NCBI GenBank assembly: GCA_005239865.1
Contig: SBBC01000033.1
Location: 1 to 57,777, forward strand
Reading direction: 5' to 3'
Source: Candidatus Microgenomatus auricola
GTDB lineage: Bacteria; Patescibacteriota; Patescibacteriia; SBBC01
Length of the DNA stretch: 57,777 nt
Every line of letters starts with the position of its first letter. Positions within the stretch are counted from its first letter, which is position 1. A program made the position numbers and the translations under genes. Positions 29,922-39,767 of this stretch are shown here, piece by piece. Below the pieces are notes generated by a model that was not told the origin of the DNA, made no database searches, and saw only the letters and a program-made list of their open reading frames with translations.

Positions 29922-31183
29922 AGTAGCTTTACTCCGGCTGCCTGACCGTAGTTGCGTTCAACTTGGGTTAGTTGAAAAATGCTTTTAAACAAGCGTTCAT
30001 CGCTGTCGGTAAAGGTCACATTTCGTCGTTCCATCACTCGCTTGGCGACCTCAATCGCTTTCTCCAGTCGGTACTCGGAGGGTGATATCGCGTTATCGTG
30101 CCAGGTGAATGATGGGATGTATTTTGGGAGATAGCCGGCACCGAAAACATTGCAAGAGAATCCGACGGTTGCACCGGTGTTGAACATCGTATTGATACCT
30201 GACTTTGAATGGTCGCCCATGATTAGTCCGACGAAGAGTAGTCCAGTTTCGACCTTTTTTCCGTTCAGCACGACGTCAACTGGACGGTAGTTGTTTTTTA
30301 AGTCACTGTTATTGGTGTCGGCACCAATGTTGCACCACATGCCGATGTACGAATGTCCAAGAAATCCCTCATGTTGTTTGTTCGAATACGCATGAATGAT
30401 AGACCCTTCGATTTCTCCGCCAGCCTTGCACATTTCCCCAATGGTTGTTCCAGCATAGATCTTGGCGCCCATTTTTACTTTCGTTTTCTTGCCAATATAA
30501 GCCGGTCCTTGGATCGTTGCGCTTGCCATTATTTCCGCTGCTTCATCGATGATGATTGGACCAGTTTCGGCGTCGAGTACAGCACCAGGTTTGACGACAG
30601 CGTTTTTTCCAATATATACGTTGTTTCGGTCGACGATGTGCGCACCTATATGCACCGTCCCTTCAACTTGCCCGAGGTGATATAGGTATCGTGCGTCGGC
30701 CTCGAGAAGTTCAGCATTCTTATGAATGAACTCCCATGGGTAGTTGAAAAGTGTGGCTGAAACCTCTCGGTCATCCAGTCCTTCTTTATCAAATAGGGGC
30801 GAAGCATTGTTGAGTTCGTTGGCTTCTGCCATCACTAGACGAACAGCAACGACGTTTCCATGCTGATCACGCAGACGGGTATTCGGTGGAAGTTGGCGAA
30901 GGGAAGTAACGACATCTGGAGTAGTCAGGAGTCGACCATTGACAAAAAGCGCGTCGCCTTTGTCGATGTAATTAATCGATGTCTCTCGCGTCGATTGACG
31001 GAATGTCTCCGTGACCTCGGCTCGGCAGATGTAGCCAGGAGGATTTGACGCCCCCCAGAACAATTTGAATCGTTCTCGAAGGGACATCGTGCCCGTGCGT
31101 AATTCAAACACCGGGCGCGAATACGCGAGTGGAAAAAAGTTCTTCACACGATAATCTTCTATAAGGTAAACTGTCTGGTTCAT
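29918..31183 (-). CDS. GlmU-like sugar nucleotidyltransferase/acetyltransferase with left-handed beta-helix (alternative bacterial GlmU type)
   Basis: YLIEDYRVKNFFPLAYSRPVFELRTGTMSLRERF; hexapeptide repeats; LMGDHSKSGINTMFNTGATVGFSCNVFG. Confidence 0.8.
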   Translation of the reverse strand: MNQTVYLIEDYRVKNFFPLAYSRPVFELRTGTMSLRERFKLFWGASNPPGYICRAEVTETFRQSTRETSINYIDKGDALFVNGRLLTTPDVVTSLRQLPPNTRLRDQHGNVVAVRLVMAEANELNNASPLFDKEGLDDREVSATLFNYPWEFIHKNAELLEADARYLYHLGQVEGTVHIGAHIVDRNNVYIGKNAVVKPGAVLDAETGPIIIDEAAEIMASATIQGPAYIGKKTKVKMGAKIYAGTTIGEMCKAGGEIEGSIIHAYSNKQHEGFLGHSYIGMWCNIGADTNNSDLKNNYRPVDVVLNGKKVETGLLFVGLIMGDHSKSGINTMFNTGATVGFSCNVFGAGYLPKYIPSFTWHDNAISPSEYRLEKAIEVAKRVMERRNVTFTDSDERLFKSIFQLTQVERNYGQAAGVKLL

Positions 31184-31192
31184 CGAGTCTGG

Positions 31193-31573
31193 TTACGGTG
31201 AACGCGTTGTACGTACCGTGGAATGACGTTTGGCGCGAAGCAGAAGGATGATGAAACCGATGATAATCACGGCAAGGATTTCTAGAAAAGAATTTCTGGA
31301 GTTGATCGGAACGCCGATTTTTGCCAAAGAGAAAATTGTCATTGAAATAAAGAAGATGGACAGTCCAATTGAGAGCGTGATCCGTTCAGCAACGTCAATG
31401 TCCGACTTACGCCAGAAGATTTGACTCCAGATAAGACCGGGTAGAAAAAAACTATAAAAGAACATGCCTACGTTTCTTATAGGACTCGGGAGAGCAAGAA
31501 GAACGATGATGACAGCGATTGTCAGCCAGAGCGGTAATTGAGAACGAAGAAACGGTAGTTGTTCCGCTATCAT
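31193..31573 (-). CDS. DUF1616-like small membrane protein
   Basis: Hydrophobic; FFYSFFLPGLIWSQIFWRKSDIDVAERITLSIGLSI. Confidence 0.55.
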   Translation of the reverse strand: MIAEQLPFLRSQLPLWLTIAVIIVLLALPSPIRNVGMFFYSFFLPGLIWSQIFWRKSDIDVAERITLSIGLSIFFISMTIFSLAKIGVPINSRNSFLEILAVIIIGFIILLLRAKRHSTVRTTRSP

Positions 31574-31620
31574 GAGTGTGTATTATACCATTGAACGAGG
31601 AGCGGTCAAAGTACGATCGA

Positions 31621-32541
<921 letters not shown>

Positions 32542-32612
32542 GAACCGTGAAGAAGCTACAACACGCGTGCCATCTGCTATGGTATAGTGTAAATTGAGTA
32601 TACTATAAAACA

Positions 32613-34259
32613 ATGACACAGCTCAAGATTTGGCGTAACGAACTCCTGGTAATCGGTGGGCTTGCCACTTTGATACTTATATCTAGTTCCTTGTTATGGT
32701 ACTCATTTCCAGGAAAATTCGATTCGCCAGATGAAAACGCGAATTTTTTTCTTACGCAGCGTTTCGCTCAAGGGTTGTCGTTGAGCATCAAAGAACCACT
32801 GACCGAAATTGCAGACATCGTCGCGCCACGAAGTTTGGTCGTCAGCCAAGGAGCAATTCTACCCGGCAGCTTCTTGGGTCTGATTCTTCTATATGGATTT
32901 TTCGGAAAGATTTTTGGACTTTCGATTCTTGGCTTTTTAACGCCTCTTTTTTCAGCCATTGGCGTTGTTGCCTTCTATGTTTTGGTTAAAAAGTTTTTCC
33001 AACCATCGACTGCCATCCTATCCGCCCTACTCCTCGCCGTCCATCCGGCGTTCTTGTACTGGTCGGCCCGAAGTTTTTTTCATAATGCCCTCTTTTTCGA
33101 TCTTTTCGTTATCGGACTTTCCCTGCTATCTGTGGTGTTGATGAAATCACCATTCGAAGCGATGAGCGAAAGGAAGCGAAAAGCGATATTGTTTGGTTCG
33201 GGTCTGTCGATCGGGGCTGCCGTGGCTGTGAGAACATCCGAGGTAATCTGGATTGCATTGGTATTGGTTTTTTTTATCGTATATTTCCGGACTACCTTTC
33301 TACGCAGCGGCGGTTGGTGGGTATTCCCGTTAGGAATCGCGATTCCACTGATCCCAATTGTTGTTTTAAACGGTCAGCTATATGGCAACCCGTTGTCGTT
33401 CGGTTATAGCATCGGTCTAGACGATGAGACAACAACTCAGGTTGCATCCCCGGCCAGCTCGTTTTTCAGGGCGGTTGAGCTGATTTTTCCGTTCGGTATT
33501 CAATTTGAAACCGCAGCCGTGAATTTTTGGAATTACGGCCTCAAGCTACTATGGTTCCCCTCCCTTCTCACTCTACTCGGCATCTTTATGACTTGGCGGT
33601 CGTCATCAGCACAACAAATGGGTAAGCTCTGGGCGACGACGCTAGGATTCATCTCATTGTGGCTTGTTGTTTATTATGGCTCCTGGGAGTTTCATGACAA
33701 CCCCGACCCAACGAAAATAACGCTCGGCACTTCCTATACCCGTTATTGGCTCCCGCTGTATGCATTTGGCATTCCATACGCAGCGATAGCACTCCGTCGA
33801 CTTCTCACGCTGTCGGTGTTACCATTTTCCATTTGGCACCGGGTTCGACCAGTGATTGTAGTTGTCACCGTGCTCATTGTTGTTCAATTCTCGTCATCCC
33901 TCGTCATTACCGACGATGAGGAAGGACTTGTCGCTGTTCGGACACATACCATAGAATATAGAAACATGGCGGCCCGTGTCGTCCGCGAGACACCGGAGAA
34001 CGCCGTGATCATAGCGGGAAGGGCTGATAAAGTGTTGTTTCCTGAGCGTAAAGTGATATATCGCGTTGACCGCCCGGAGGAATTTGCTGGCGTCCGAAAC
34101 TTGCTTGAAACGGTGCCGGTATTCATCTATGTACCTCCAACCGAAGCGCTTCGTACGGTGAGACGGTTTTGGGAGGAACGAGGATTTCGAATCGAAACCG
34201 AGACTTCGTTGTCGGAGAATGAGTTGTTGCTACGATTATCGTCGGCGAGACGGGGTTAA
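32613..34259 (+). CDS. PMT/ArnT-like membrane glycosyltransferase
   Basis: Polytopic; KFDSPDENANFFLTQRFAQG acidic motif in first loop. Confidence 0.75.
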   Translation: MTQLKIWRNELLVIGGLATLILISSSLLWYSFPGKFDSPDENANFFLTQRFAQGLSLSIKEPLTEIADIVAPRSLVVSQGAILPGSFLGLILLYGFFGKIFGLSILGFLTPLFSAIGVVAFYVLVKKFFQPSTAILSALLLAVHPAFLYWSARSFFHNALFFDLFVIGLSLLSVVLMKSPFEAMSERKRKAILFGSGLSIGAAVAVRTSEVIWIALVLVFFIVYFRTTFLRSGGWWVFPLGIAIPLIPIVVLNGQLYGNPLSFGYSIGLDDETTTQVASPASSFFRAVELIFPFGIQFETAAVNFWNYGLKLLWFPSLLTLLGIFMTWRSSSAQQMGKLWATTLGFISLWLVVYYGSWEFHDNPDPTKITLGTSYTRYWLPLYAFGIPYAAIALRRLLTLSVLPFSIWHRVRPVIVVVTVLIVVQFSSSLVITDDEEGLVAVRTHTIEYRNMAARVVRETPENAVIIAGRADKVLFPERKVIYRVDRPEEFAGVRNLLETVPVFIYVPPTEALRTVRRFWEERGFRIETETSLSENELLLRLSSARRG

Positions 34260-34264
34260 CCTTA

Positions 34265-35809
34265 ATGATTAGTCCTCAACCAAGAACATATCGCTATTCA
34301 ATTTTCATCATCCGTCTTGTTATTTGGCTGATACCAGTCGTGTTGTTGCTGTGGGTTATTAACCAAAATCTCGTCGCTTTCGGGAGCGTCACTTACCGTT
34401 GCACAGCCAACGGATGCGATCGGAAAGTTAAAAACTTTGCCTCTAAAGAACCAGAGAAGCTTGTCGGAACGACGAAAGAAAACGGCGGCGATCAGTACCG
34501 GTTGATAACTGTTGACCCCTTTTATTTCGACATCAAGACGTTTCGTGAAACTCAGCGGGCGACTGTCCGTTTAACATACCAATTTACCGATGGACAAGGT
34601 CGACTCCGACTGGGTGTGATCACAAAAGGAAGTAAAGCGGAGTTTTACGATTTCGCAGATCAGAGTACCCAGTTCGCGGAACTGGAACAAGAGTGGCATC
34701 AGGTTCGTGAGGGGGACATCACGCTGTTTACTCGCCCTGGCACCGGATTACGACTATATTCTTCGATCGAGGACTTTCTACGAGACCCACCAGCTAAGTC
34801 ATCAACTGCGATCTATAACCTTGATCCAACTGGTCTTATTCGATTACCTTCATATATCTCTATCCCAGATAAACGAAAGTACGTGTTTGATATCCGTGGT
34901 ACCCATCTGCTGTATGTTTACGTTGGAAAGGACGAGCCACTCAATCTACAATTTTCTGTCCAGGATATCAATCGCCACGAAGGAAAAGACGACGTGGTTG
35001 TCGACGTCTTTCAGGGATCGAAAGTTATTCAAAACGTTGCTCTTCGTGACGATGGTGATACAAAACGAAGCGGTATTCCCTCCCCCGAAAGATCATTCGA
35101 TGTGACTATCCCCAATCTCTCGGAAGGCGTATATGGCATTAGAGTATCAGCGAACGACGACGCTTTCATTAGGTCACTCACTACTAGCCACCGCCTAATA
35201 GTTTTTGATAAAAAACTCTACTTGGCTGGCAGCAAGGAATATGAAATTCTCGGCGGGATGAGCAATGATCCGATCACGCTGTACGTTAGAGGTACTTTTT
35301 TAAGCGTTTTAACTTCACACAAGAATTCGCTCCAAACAATTACCGTTGGTTCGCGGAAGATCACCCTGACAAAAACATTGCGGAAAGTGACCATCCAATT
35401 ACCGCGCGGGCGAGATTTCGTACCGGTGACTGTTCCAATCCGCGACGTTGTTCTTGAGACCGACGGAACGTTTGTCTTTTCACGAGACCAGCATTTTGAC
35501 GGGAATTCACCGATTGCCACAACTCTCCGGAGCGGTGATGATATTTCCGGATACGACTACGTCTTGGCGTCATATCCACGTGTCTCACAAGAAGGAAGAT
35601 GGTTTATCGCCAAAAAAAACCTCGATCTCGTTCCGGCAGGACGCAACCTCCATTTTCTTATTGTCGGCGATCCATCTCTCGGTGAGTCAAAGGCGTCGGT
35701 ACGTATGAAAGAATTGAGTATTCGTCTTGAGGGCTCAGCTCTGTCACCGAAAAAAATCAGGCATTACATTTCTACCCTTTTTAAACGTGCCCGATCGGGA
35801 GGTGAATAA
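34265..35809 (+). CDS. hypothetical membrane-anchored extracellular protein
   Basis: Single N-terminal TM segment, then a large soluble beta-rich domain. Confidence 0.6.
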   Translation: MISPQPRTYRYSIFIIRLVIWLIPVVLLLWVINQNLVAFGSVTYRCTANGCDRKVKNFASKEPEKLVGTTKENGGDQYRLITVDPFYFDIKTFRETQRATVRLTYQFTDGQGRLRLGVITKGSKAEFYDFADQSTQFAELEQEWHQVREGDITLFTRPGTGLRLYSSIEDFLRDPPAKSSTAIYNLDPTGLIRLPSYISIPDKRKYVFDIRGTHLLYVYVGKDEPLNLQFSVQDINRHEGKDDVVVDVFQGSKVIQNVALRDDGDTKRSGIPSPERSFDVTIPNLSEGVYGIRVSANDDAFIRSLTTSHRLIVFDKKLYLAGSKEYEILGGMSNDPITLYVRGTFLSVLTSHKNSLQTITVGSRKITLTKTLRKVTIQLPRGRDFVPVTVPIRDVVLETDGTFVFSRDQHFDGNSPIATTLRSGDDISGYDYVLASYPRVSQEGRWFIAKKNLDLVPAGRNLHFLIVGDPSLGESKASVRMKELSIRLEGSALSPKKIRHYISTLFKRARSGGE

Positions 35810-35826
35810 TACTGACTAAATTACGA

Positions 35827-36258
35827 ATGGAGATTTTACCAAAAACCAACCCACCCCCCGTCTACCGGAAACTACTCAGTGATATTTTTATTGCGTCGTT
35901 ACTTCTCTATGTCCTTTTTTTTCTTCTTGAGGAATTTTTCTCGGGATTTGTCGTTGATCATATTAATCTCAACGTCCTACTGGCTGTTGTTTTTATCAGC
36001 GGCACCGTGCTCGCCCTGACCCGGACAAAGATTACCGAGTCAACTGGCGACATGACGCGCGTTTACTCGGTATCAACAACACTATTCATTAGCATCGGGG
36101 TTGGTATTCTCGGTGGTGGAATCGTCTGGCTTCGGACCGTGCGAACGCTCGGCTCCCTCGCCACCCCAATTTCATTCTTCATCACCTTTGTGATTACGAT
36201 AATGATTTTTTTTCTCTTGACCGAGGATCACCGAGATCTTCAGGACAAGGACCAATAA
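35827..36258 (+). CDS. hypothetical membrane protein, about 4 TM
   Basis: Four hydrophobic segments; co-directional with 32613-35809. Confidence 0.6.
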   Translation: MEILPKTNPPPVYRKLLSDIFIASLLLYVLFFLLEEFFSGFVVDHINLNVLLAVVFISGTVLALTRTKITESTGDMTRVYSVSTTLFISIGVGILGGGIVWLRTVRTLGSLATPISFFITFVITIMIFFLLTEDHRDLQDKDQ

Positions 36259-36277
36259 GCGGTACGATGCAATATCA

Positions 36278-36769
36278 ATGAAACGCTACATTGTTACCGC
36301 CCTCTTGCCCGAACCTTTGCGAGGCAAACTCGCGGCGCTGCGACGTCATCACGACCGCTTCACGCGGCAGTGGCTGCCGCCGCACATCACGATCATTCCG
36401 CCGTTTGAAACTATTCTTTCCCGCGACGAAATGCAAGCCATCCAGACCATGCCGGTTGATGTCAAGGCGTCGTTCGGTGGTTGGGGTTCGTTCCGGCGCG
36501 ATACCACGAGCGTCCTGTTTTTGAAGATTGTGAACGACGTTTTCGGCGAGCTCCGGACGAAACTCCTGTCGACGCTTCCCGGTCTCGCGCCATACGCCTC
36601 GACTGATACGACGTTTCACGTAACAGTCGTCAGTAGAATTCCCAACGAATTGTTTGATGAGGTCTCGTCAGTTGTGACAAAGCAAGAAATCGCTGGCGAT
36701 TTTACGGTTGACCGCCTGACCCTCTACGAATGGGATGACGAGTATCGGCGGTGGATCGAAGTCACGTGA
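36278..36769 (+). CDS. 2'-5' RNA ligase / 2H phosphoesterase family
   Basis: PPHITIIPPFE and TFHVTVVSR paired H-x-T/S motifs. Confidence 0.8.
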   Translation: MKRYIVTALLPEPLRGKLAALRRHHDRFTRQWLPPHITIIPPFETILSRDEMQAIQTMPVDVKASFGGWGSFRRDTTSVLFLKIVNDVFGELRTKLLSTLPGLAPYASTDTTFHVTVVSRIPNELFDEVSSVVTKQEIAGDFTVDRLTLYEWDDEYRRWIEVT

Positions 36770-36847
36770 GGCGATGACCCAAAACACCAGCGAGGAGCTA
36801 GATCCCTGCCTCCCGCTGTCGCCAGGGGCTGGGGCCATGGTCAGATC

Positions 36848-37642
36848 ATGAAGCGATTCTTGCTTTGGATCTGGAAGGACCCCCGACGTCGGGTGACGAT
36901 CGTCCTCGTCGCGACCTGGCTGGTTGCGCTCACCCGCTTTTCCGAGCCAGTATACGTTTGGGTGCCGCTTTTTGTCGTGAGCGTCGGCGCGGTTGCGGAC
37001 CTGGTGGTCCAACGGATGCTGTTGAGACGGTGGAAATTCCCTTCATCTGCTGGCGTGACTAGTTGGTTGGTGGCACTGATCCTCGACCCGACCACTGGCA
37101 TGGCGCCGATGGTGGCGGCGGTGCTGCTGGCGCTCGGATCGAAATACCTGCTGCGCTTCCGGCGTCACTGGTTCAACCCAGCGGCCTTCGGCATTCTGAC
37201 GAGCGCCTGGATTTTTGATGTGCCGGTGGCCTGGTGGGTAGTCTCCTGGTCGTGGATACCGGCGGCCATGCTCCTGGTTGGGATGTTCTCTATTTTGCAA
37301 CGGCTGAAACGATTGTGGTTGCCTGCAATTTTTTTTGTCATCTACGCGGTCTGGCTTGCGGCAACGAGTGGTAATACGAATCTGGTCTCGCGCACCCTGC
37401 TTGATGGAACAGTCATCCTCTTCGCGGTGGTCATGGTCACGGAGCCAATGACGTCGCCGGCTCACGGCAAATGGCGGTACGGTTTCGGCGCACTGGTGGC
37501 GGCGATGATCGTGCTCTTGATCGCCTTCCGTTTTACCGGCCCCCCCGATCTCTTCTTGCTGTCATTGCTGCTGGCTGACGCGGTCGCCGGAATTTTGCTG
37601 ACGGTCAGGCGATCGCGGCCGACCGTGTCGCCGGCTGCGTAG
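36848..37642 (+). CDS. NqrB/RnfD-like membrane protein
   Basis: RRHWFNPAAFGI and MVTEPMTSPAHGKWRYGFG motifs. Confidence 0.7.
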   Translation: MKRFLLWIWKDPRRRVTIVLVATWLVALTRFSEPVYVWVPLFVVSVGAVADLVVQRMLLRRWKFPSSAGVTSWLVALILDPTTGMAPMVAAVLLALGSKYLLRFRRHWFNPAAFGILTSAWIFDVPVAWWVVSWSWIPAAMLLVGMFSILQRLKRLWLPAIFFVIYAVWLAATSGNTNLVSRTLLDGTVILFAVVMVTEPMTSPAHGKWRYGFGALVAAMIVLLIAFRFTGPPDLFLLSLLLADAVAGILLTVRRSRPTVSPAA

Positions 37643-37684
37643 AGGTTTGCGGGAAACGCGACCAGCGCTACACTACAGCATGGT

Positions 37685-37936
37685 ATGGCACATGAAGACC
37701 TAAAACCCGGCGAAGGCAAGGTGCTCGAAGACAGGCATGTGGCTTTGTACCGCGACGAACACGGGAATCTTCAGGCGGTGAGTTCGATTTGCACGCATGA
37801 GGAATGTGAAGTGGAGTGGAACAACGGAGACAAGACCTGGGACTGCCCTTGCCACGGCTCGCGGTTTACACGAGACGGTCATGTGATCAACGGGCCGGCA
37901 GTGGAGCCGCTCGCCCCAGCAGAGGTTCCGGAGTGA
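37685..37936 (+). CDS. Rieske [2Fe-2S] protein
   Basis: CTHEECEVEWNNGDKTWDCPCHGSRF. Confidence 0.9.
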   Translation: MAHEDLKPGEGKVLEDRHVALYRDEHGNLQAVSSICTHEECEVEWNNGDKTWDCPCHGSRFTRDGHVINGPAVEPLAPAEVPE

Positions 37937-38142
37937 ACGAACCAGCACTAGGTATCTACGAGCACTACAGCGGTACGCAGTACCGCGTTATCGGCGTTGC
38001 ACGTCATAGCGAATCGAAAGAACAGCTCGTCGTCTACCAGCGTCTCGACGACCATGCGCTGTGGACGCGGCCACTGACGATGTTTCTCGAAGACGTTGAG
38101 GTCGAGGGCCGGCGCGTTCCGCGTTTCAGGCGCGTGGGATGA
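37933..38142 (+). CDS. DUF1653 family protein (GTG start overlapping upstream stop)
   Basis: LGIYEHYSGTQYRVIGVARHSESKEQLVVYQRLDD. Confidence 0.75.
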   Translation: MNEPALGIYEHYSGTQYRVIGVARHSESKEQLVVYQRLDDHALWTRPLTMFLEDVEVEGRRVPRFRRVG

Positions 38143-38154
38143 GGCGTTCGCACA

Positions 38155-38484
38155 ATGCCCCGCGGTCAAAACCTTTATTTCCGGATCTACAACGCCGTCC
38201 GCAAGATTCCGCGCGGTAAAGTCGCGACGTATGGGCAGATCGCGGCGCTGATTGGGAGTCCGCGTTCTGCTCGAATTGTCGGCTGGGCGCTGCGGTCGCT
38301 TGATCCAGGAACGAAAGTCCCGTGGCAACGGGTGATCAACGGCCAGGGGATGATCTCGATCGAGAATATGAACTGCCCGAAGGAGCAGCAGGCGCTGGTG
38401 TTGCGGCAGGAGGGCGTTGAGGTCATGCAGCGGGACGGGAATTTTTGGGTGGATTTGGGGAAGTATGGATGGCAGACAGATTAA
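38155..38484 (+). CDS. alkyltransferase-like (ATL) MGMT-family protein
   Basis: IPRGKVATYGQIAALIGSPRSARIVGWALR...VPWQRVIN: Trp replaces the PCHR cysteine. Confidence 0.85.
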   Translation: MPRGQNLYFRIYNAVRKIPRGKVATYGQIAALIGSPRSARIVGWALRSLDPGTKVPWQRVINGQGMISIENMNCPKEQQALVLRQEGVEVMQRDGNFWVDLGKYGWQTD

Positions 38485-38512
38485 AGTTGTTAGTTGAAAG
38501 TTTTAAGTTAAG
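38485..38512. repeat. heptamer tandem repeat x4
   Basis: AGTTGTT AGTTGAA AGTTTTA AGTTAAG. Confidence 0.8.
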
Positions 38513-38517
38513 GTACG

Positions 38518-39015
38518 ATGCATCAACCACCTCCTGACAACCTTCAACTTCCTCCTAAAGCCATGCCCCGCAGTTACATGATTCCCAAAAAATTCGTGCC
38601 AAAGTCAGATAACGGGTATTTCGAGGTATTATCGAAAACCGTGTTTCAGGTGGGATTCAACTGGCGGGTAGTGGAAAAGAAGTGGCCGGACATCCACAAG
38701 GCGTTTCATGGATTCAGGATCGAGCTAGTCGCCAAGATGGATATTGACGACGTTGACGCACTCTTAAAGAACAAACAGATCATTCGGAATGGTCGAAAAA
38801 TCATGGCTGTTATCGCCAACGCGCAGAAGTTTTTGGAAATTAAAAAAAAGCACGCTGCGGTAAAGAAATTCCTACGGTCACTGCGAAAGAAGCCCTACCG
38901 TGAGCGTCGAAAAATCCTGTCGAAAATGTTCGCGGGTATTGGTCCGACCGGCGTGTTTGTGTTTCTCTATACGGTCGATGAACCAGTGCCGCACTGGCAC
39001 CAACGTAACGATTGA
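38518..39015 (+). CDS. DNA-3-methyladenine glycosylase I-like protein
   Basis: FEVLSKTVFQVGFNWRVVEKKWPDIHKAFHGF...NGRKIMAVIANAQKFLEI; actual start may be 38563. Confidence 0.75.
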   Translation: MHQPPPDNLQLPPKAMPRSYMIPKKFVPKSDNGYFEVLSKTVFQVGFNWRVVEKKWPDIHKAFHGFRIELVAKMDIDDVDALLKNKQIIRNGRKIMAVIANAQKFLEIKKKHAAVKKFLRSLRKKPYRERRKILSKMFAGIGPTGVFVFLYTVDEPVPHWHQRND

Positions 39016-39039
39016 CGCGTGACTTTTGACTGCTGACTA
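39012..39039. repeat. heptamer tandem repeat x4
   Basis: TTGACGC GTGACTT TTGACTG CTGACTA. Confidence 0.75.
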
Positions 39040-39088
39040 ATAGGCAGGAGGTTGATTTTTTCTTTATTTTTGTTACAATGCTTGCGTC

Positions 39089-39475
39089 ATGGATCGAGTA
39101 GCAATGAGAAAAATTCAGTACAACAAGTTGATTCGTGACAGGATTCCGCTGGTCATGAAGAAGAACGGCGCGGCGTTCAAGGTCAGAAGGTTGAAGTTAT
39201 CTGCATTCAAGCGTGAACTCTTGAAGAAAGTCGGCGAGGAGGCCAGCAGCCTCCCGCGTCTCAAGAAGAAGGATGACATCACCGATGAGTTGGCTGACAC
39301 GCTCGACGTCATCAAGGAGCTTCAGAGCGTATTCAAGATTTCCAATGCGGATATTCGCAAAGCGCAACAGCAGGCGATGAAAAGGAAGGGCGGATTTCGG
39401 AAGCGGATCTACCTGTACTGGTCGCAGGATACTGGCTACCGGACGAATGAGCGAAGGTATAAAAAACAACAATAG
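39089..39475 (+). CDS. MazG-like / phosphoribosyl-ATP pyrophosphohydrolase-like protein
   Basis: YNKLIRDRIPLVMKKNG...KVGEEASSLPRLKKKDDITDELADTLDVI. Confidence 0.8.
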   Translation: MDRVAMRKIQYNKLIRDRIPLVMKKNGAAFKVRRLKLSAFKRELLKKVGEEASSLPRLKKKDDITDELADTLDVIKELQSVFKISNADIRKAQQQAMKRKGGFRKRIYLYWSQDTGYRTNERRYKKQQ

Positions 39476-39587
39476 GCGCGCGGGTGTCGTATTACGGCTA
39501 TTATGTCACCCTTCTCCCGTAAAACGAGGAGCGTGAGCGACGAAGTTTTACTGATCCCGTACGACGAGCTCTTGTGACAATCCTGGC

Positions 39588-39661
39588 GCAGGTATCGTAT
39601 AATGGTAATACCTCAGCTTTCCAAGCTGATGCCGGGGGTTCGATTCCCCCTACCTGCTCCA
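39588..39661 (+). tRNA. tRNA-Gly(TCC), CCA encoded
   Basis: Acceptor GCAGGTA/TACCTGC, anticodon stem TCAGC/GCTGA, loop TTTCCAA, T-arm GGGGGTTCGATTCCCCC, then TCCA. Confidence 0.95.
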
Positions 39662-39767
39662 AGATTGTCACGGGATCCTCGCAACCAGACGGGCTCGTTC
39701 GTAGCCTCGTCGTTGCGGGACAAGGGGTAGAAGCCCCGCCGAATGGCGGGTCACCCGCTCCAGTGAG

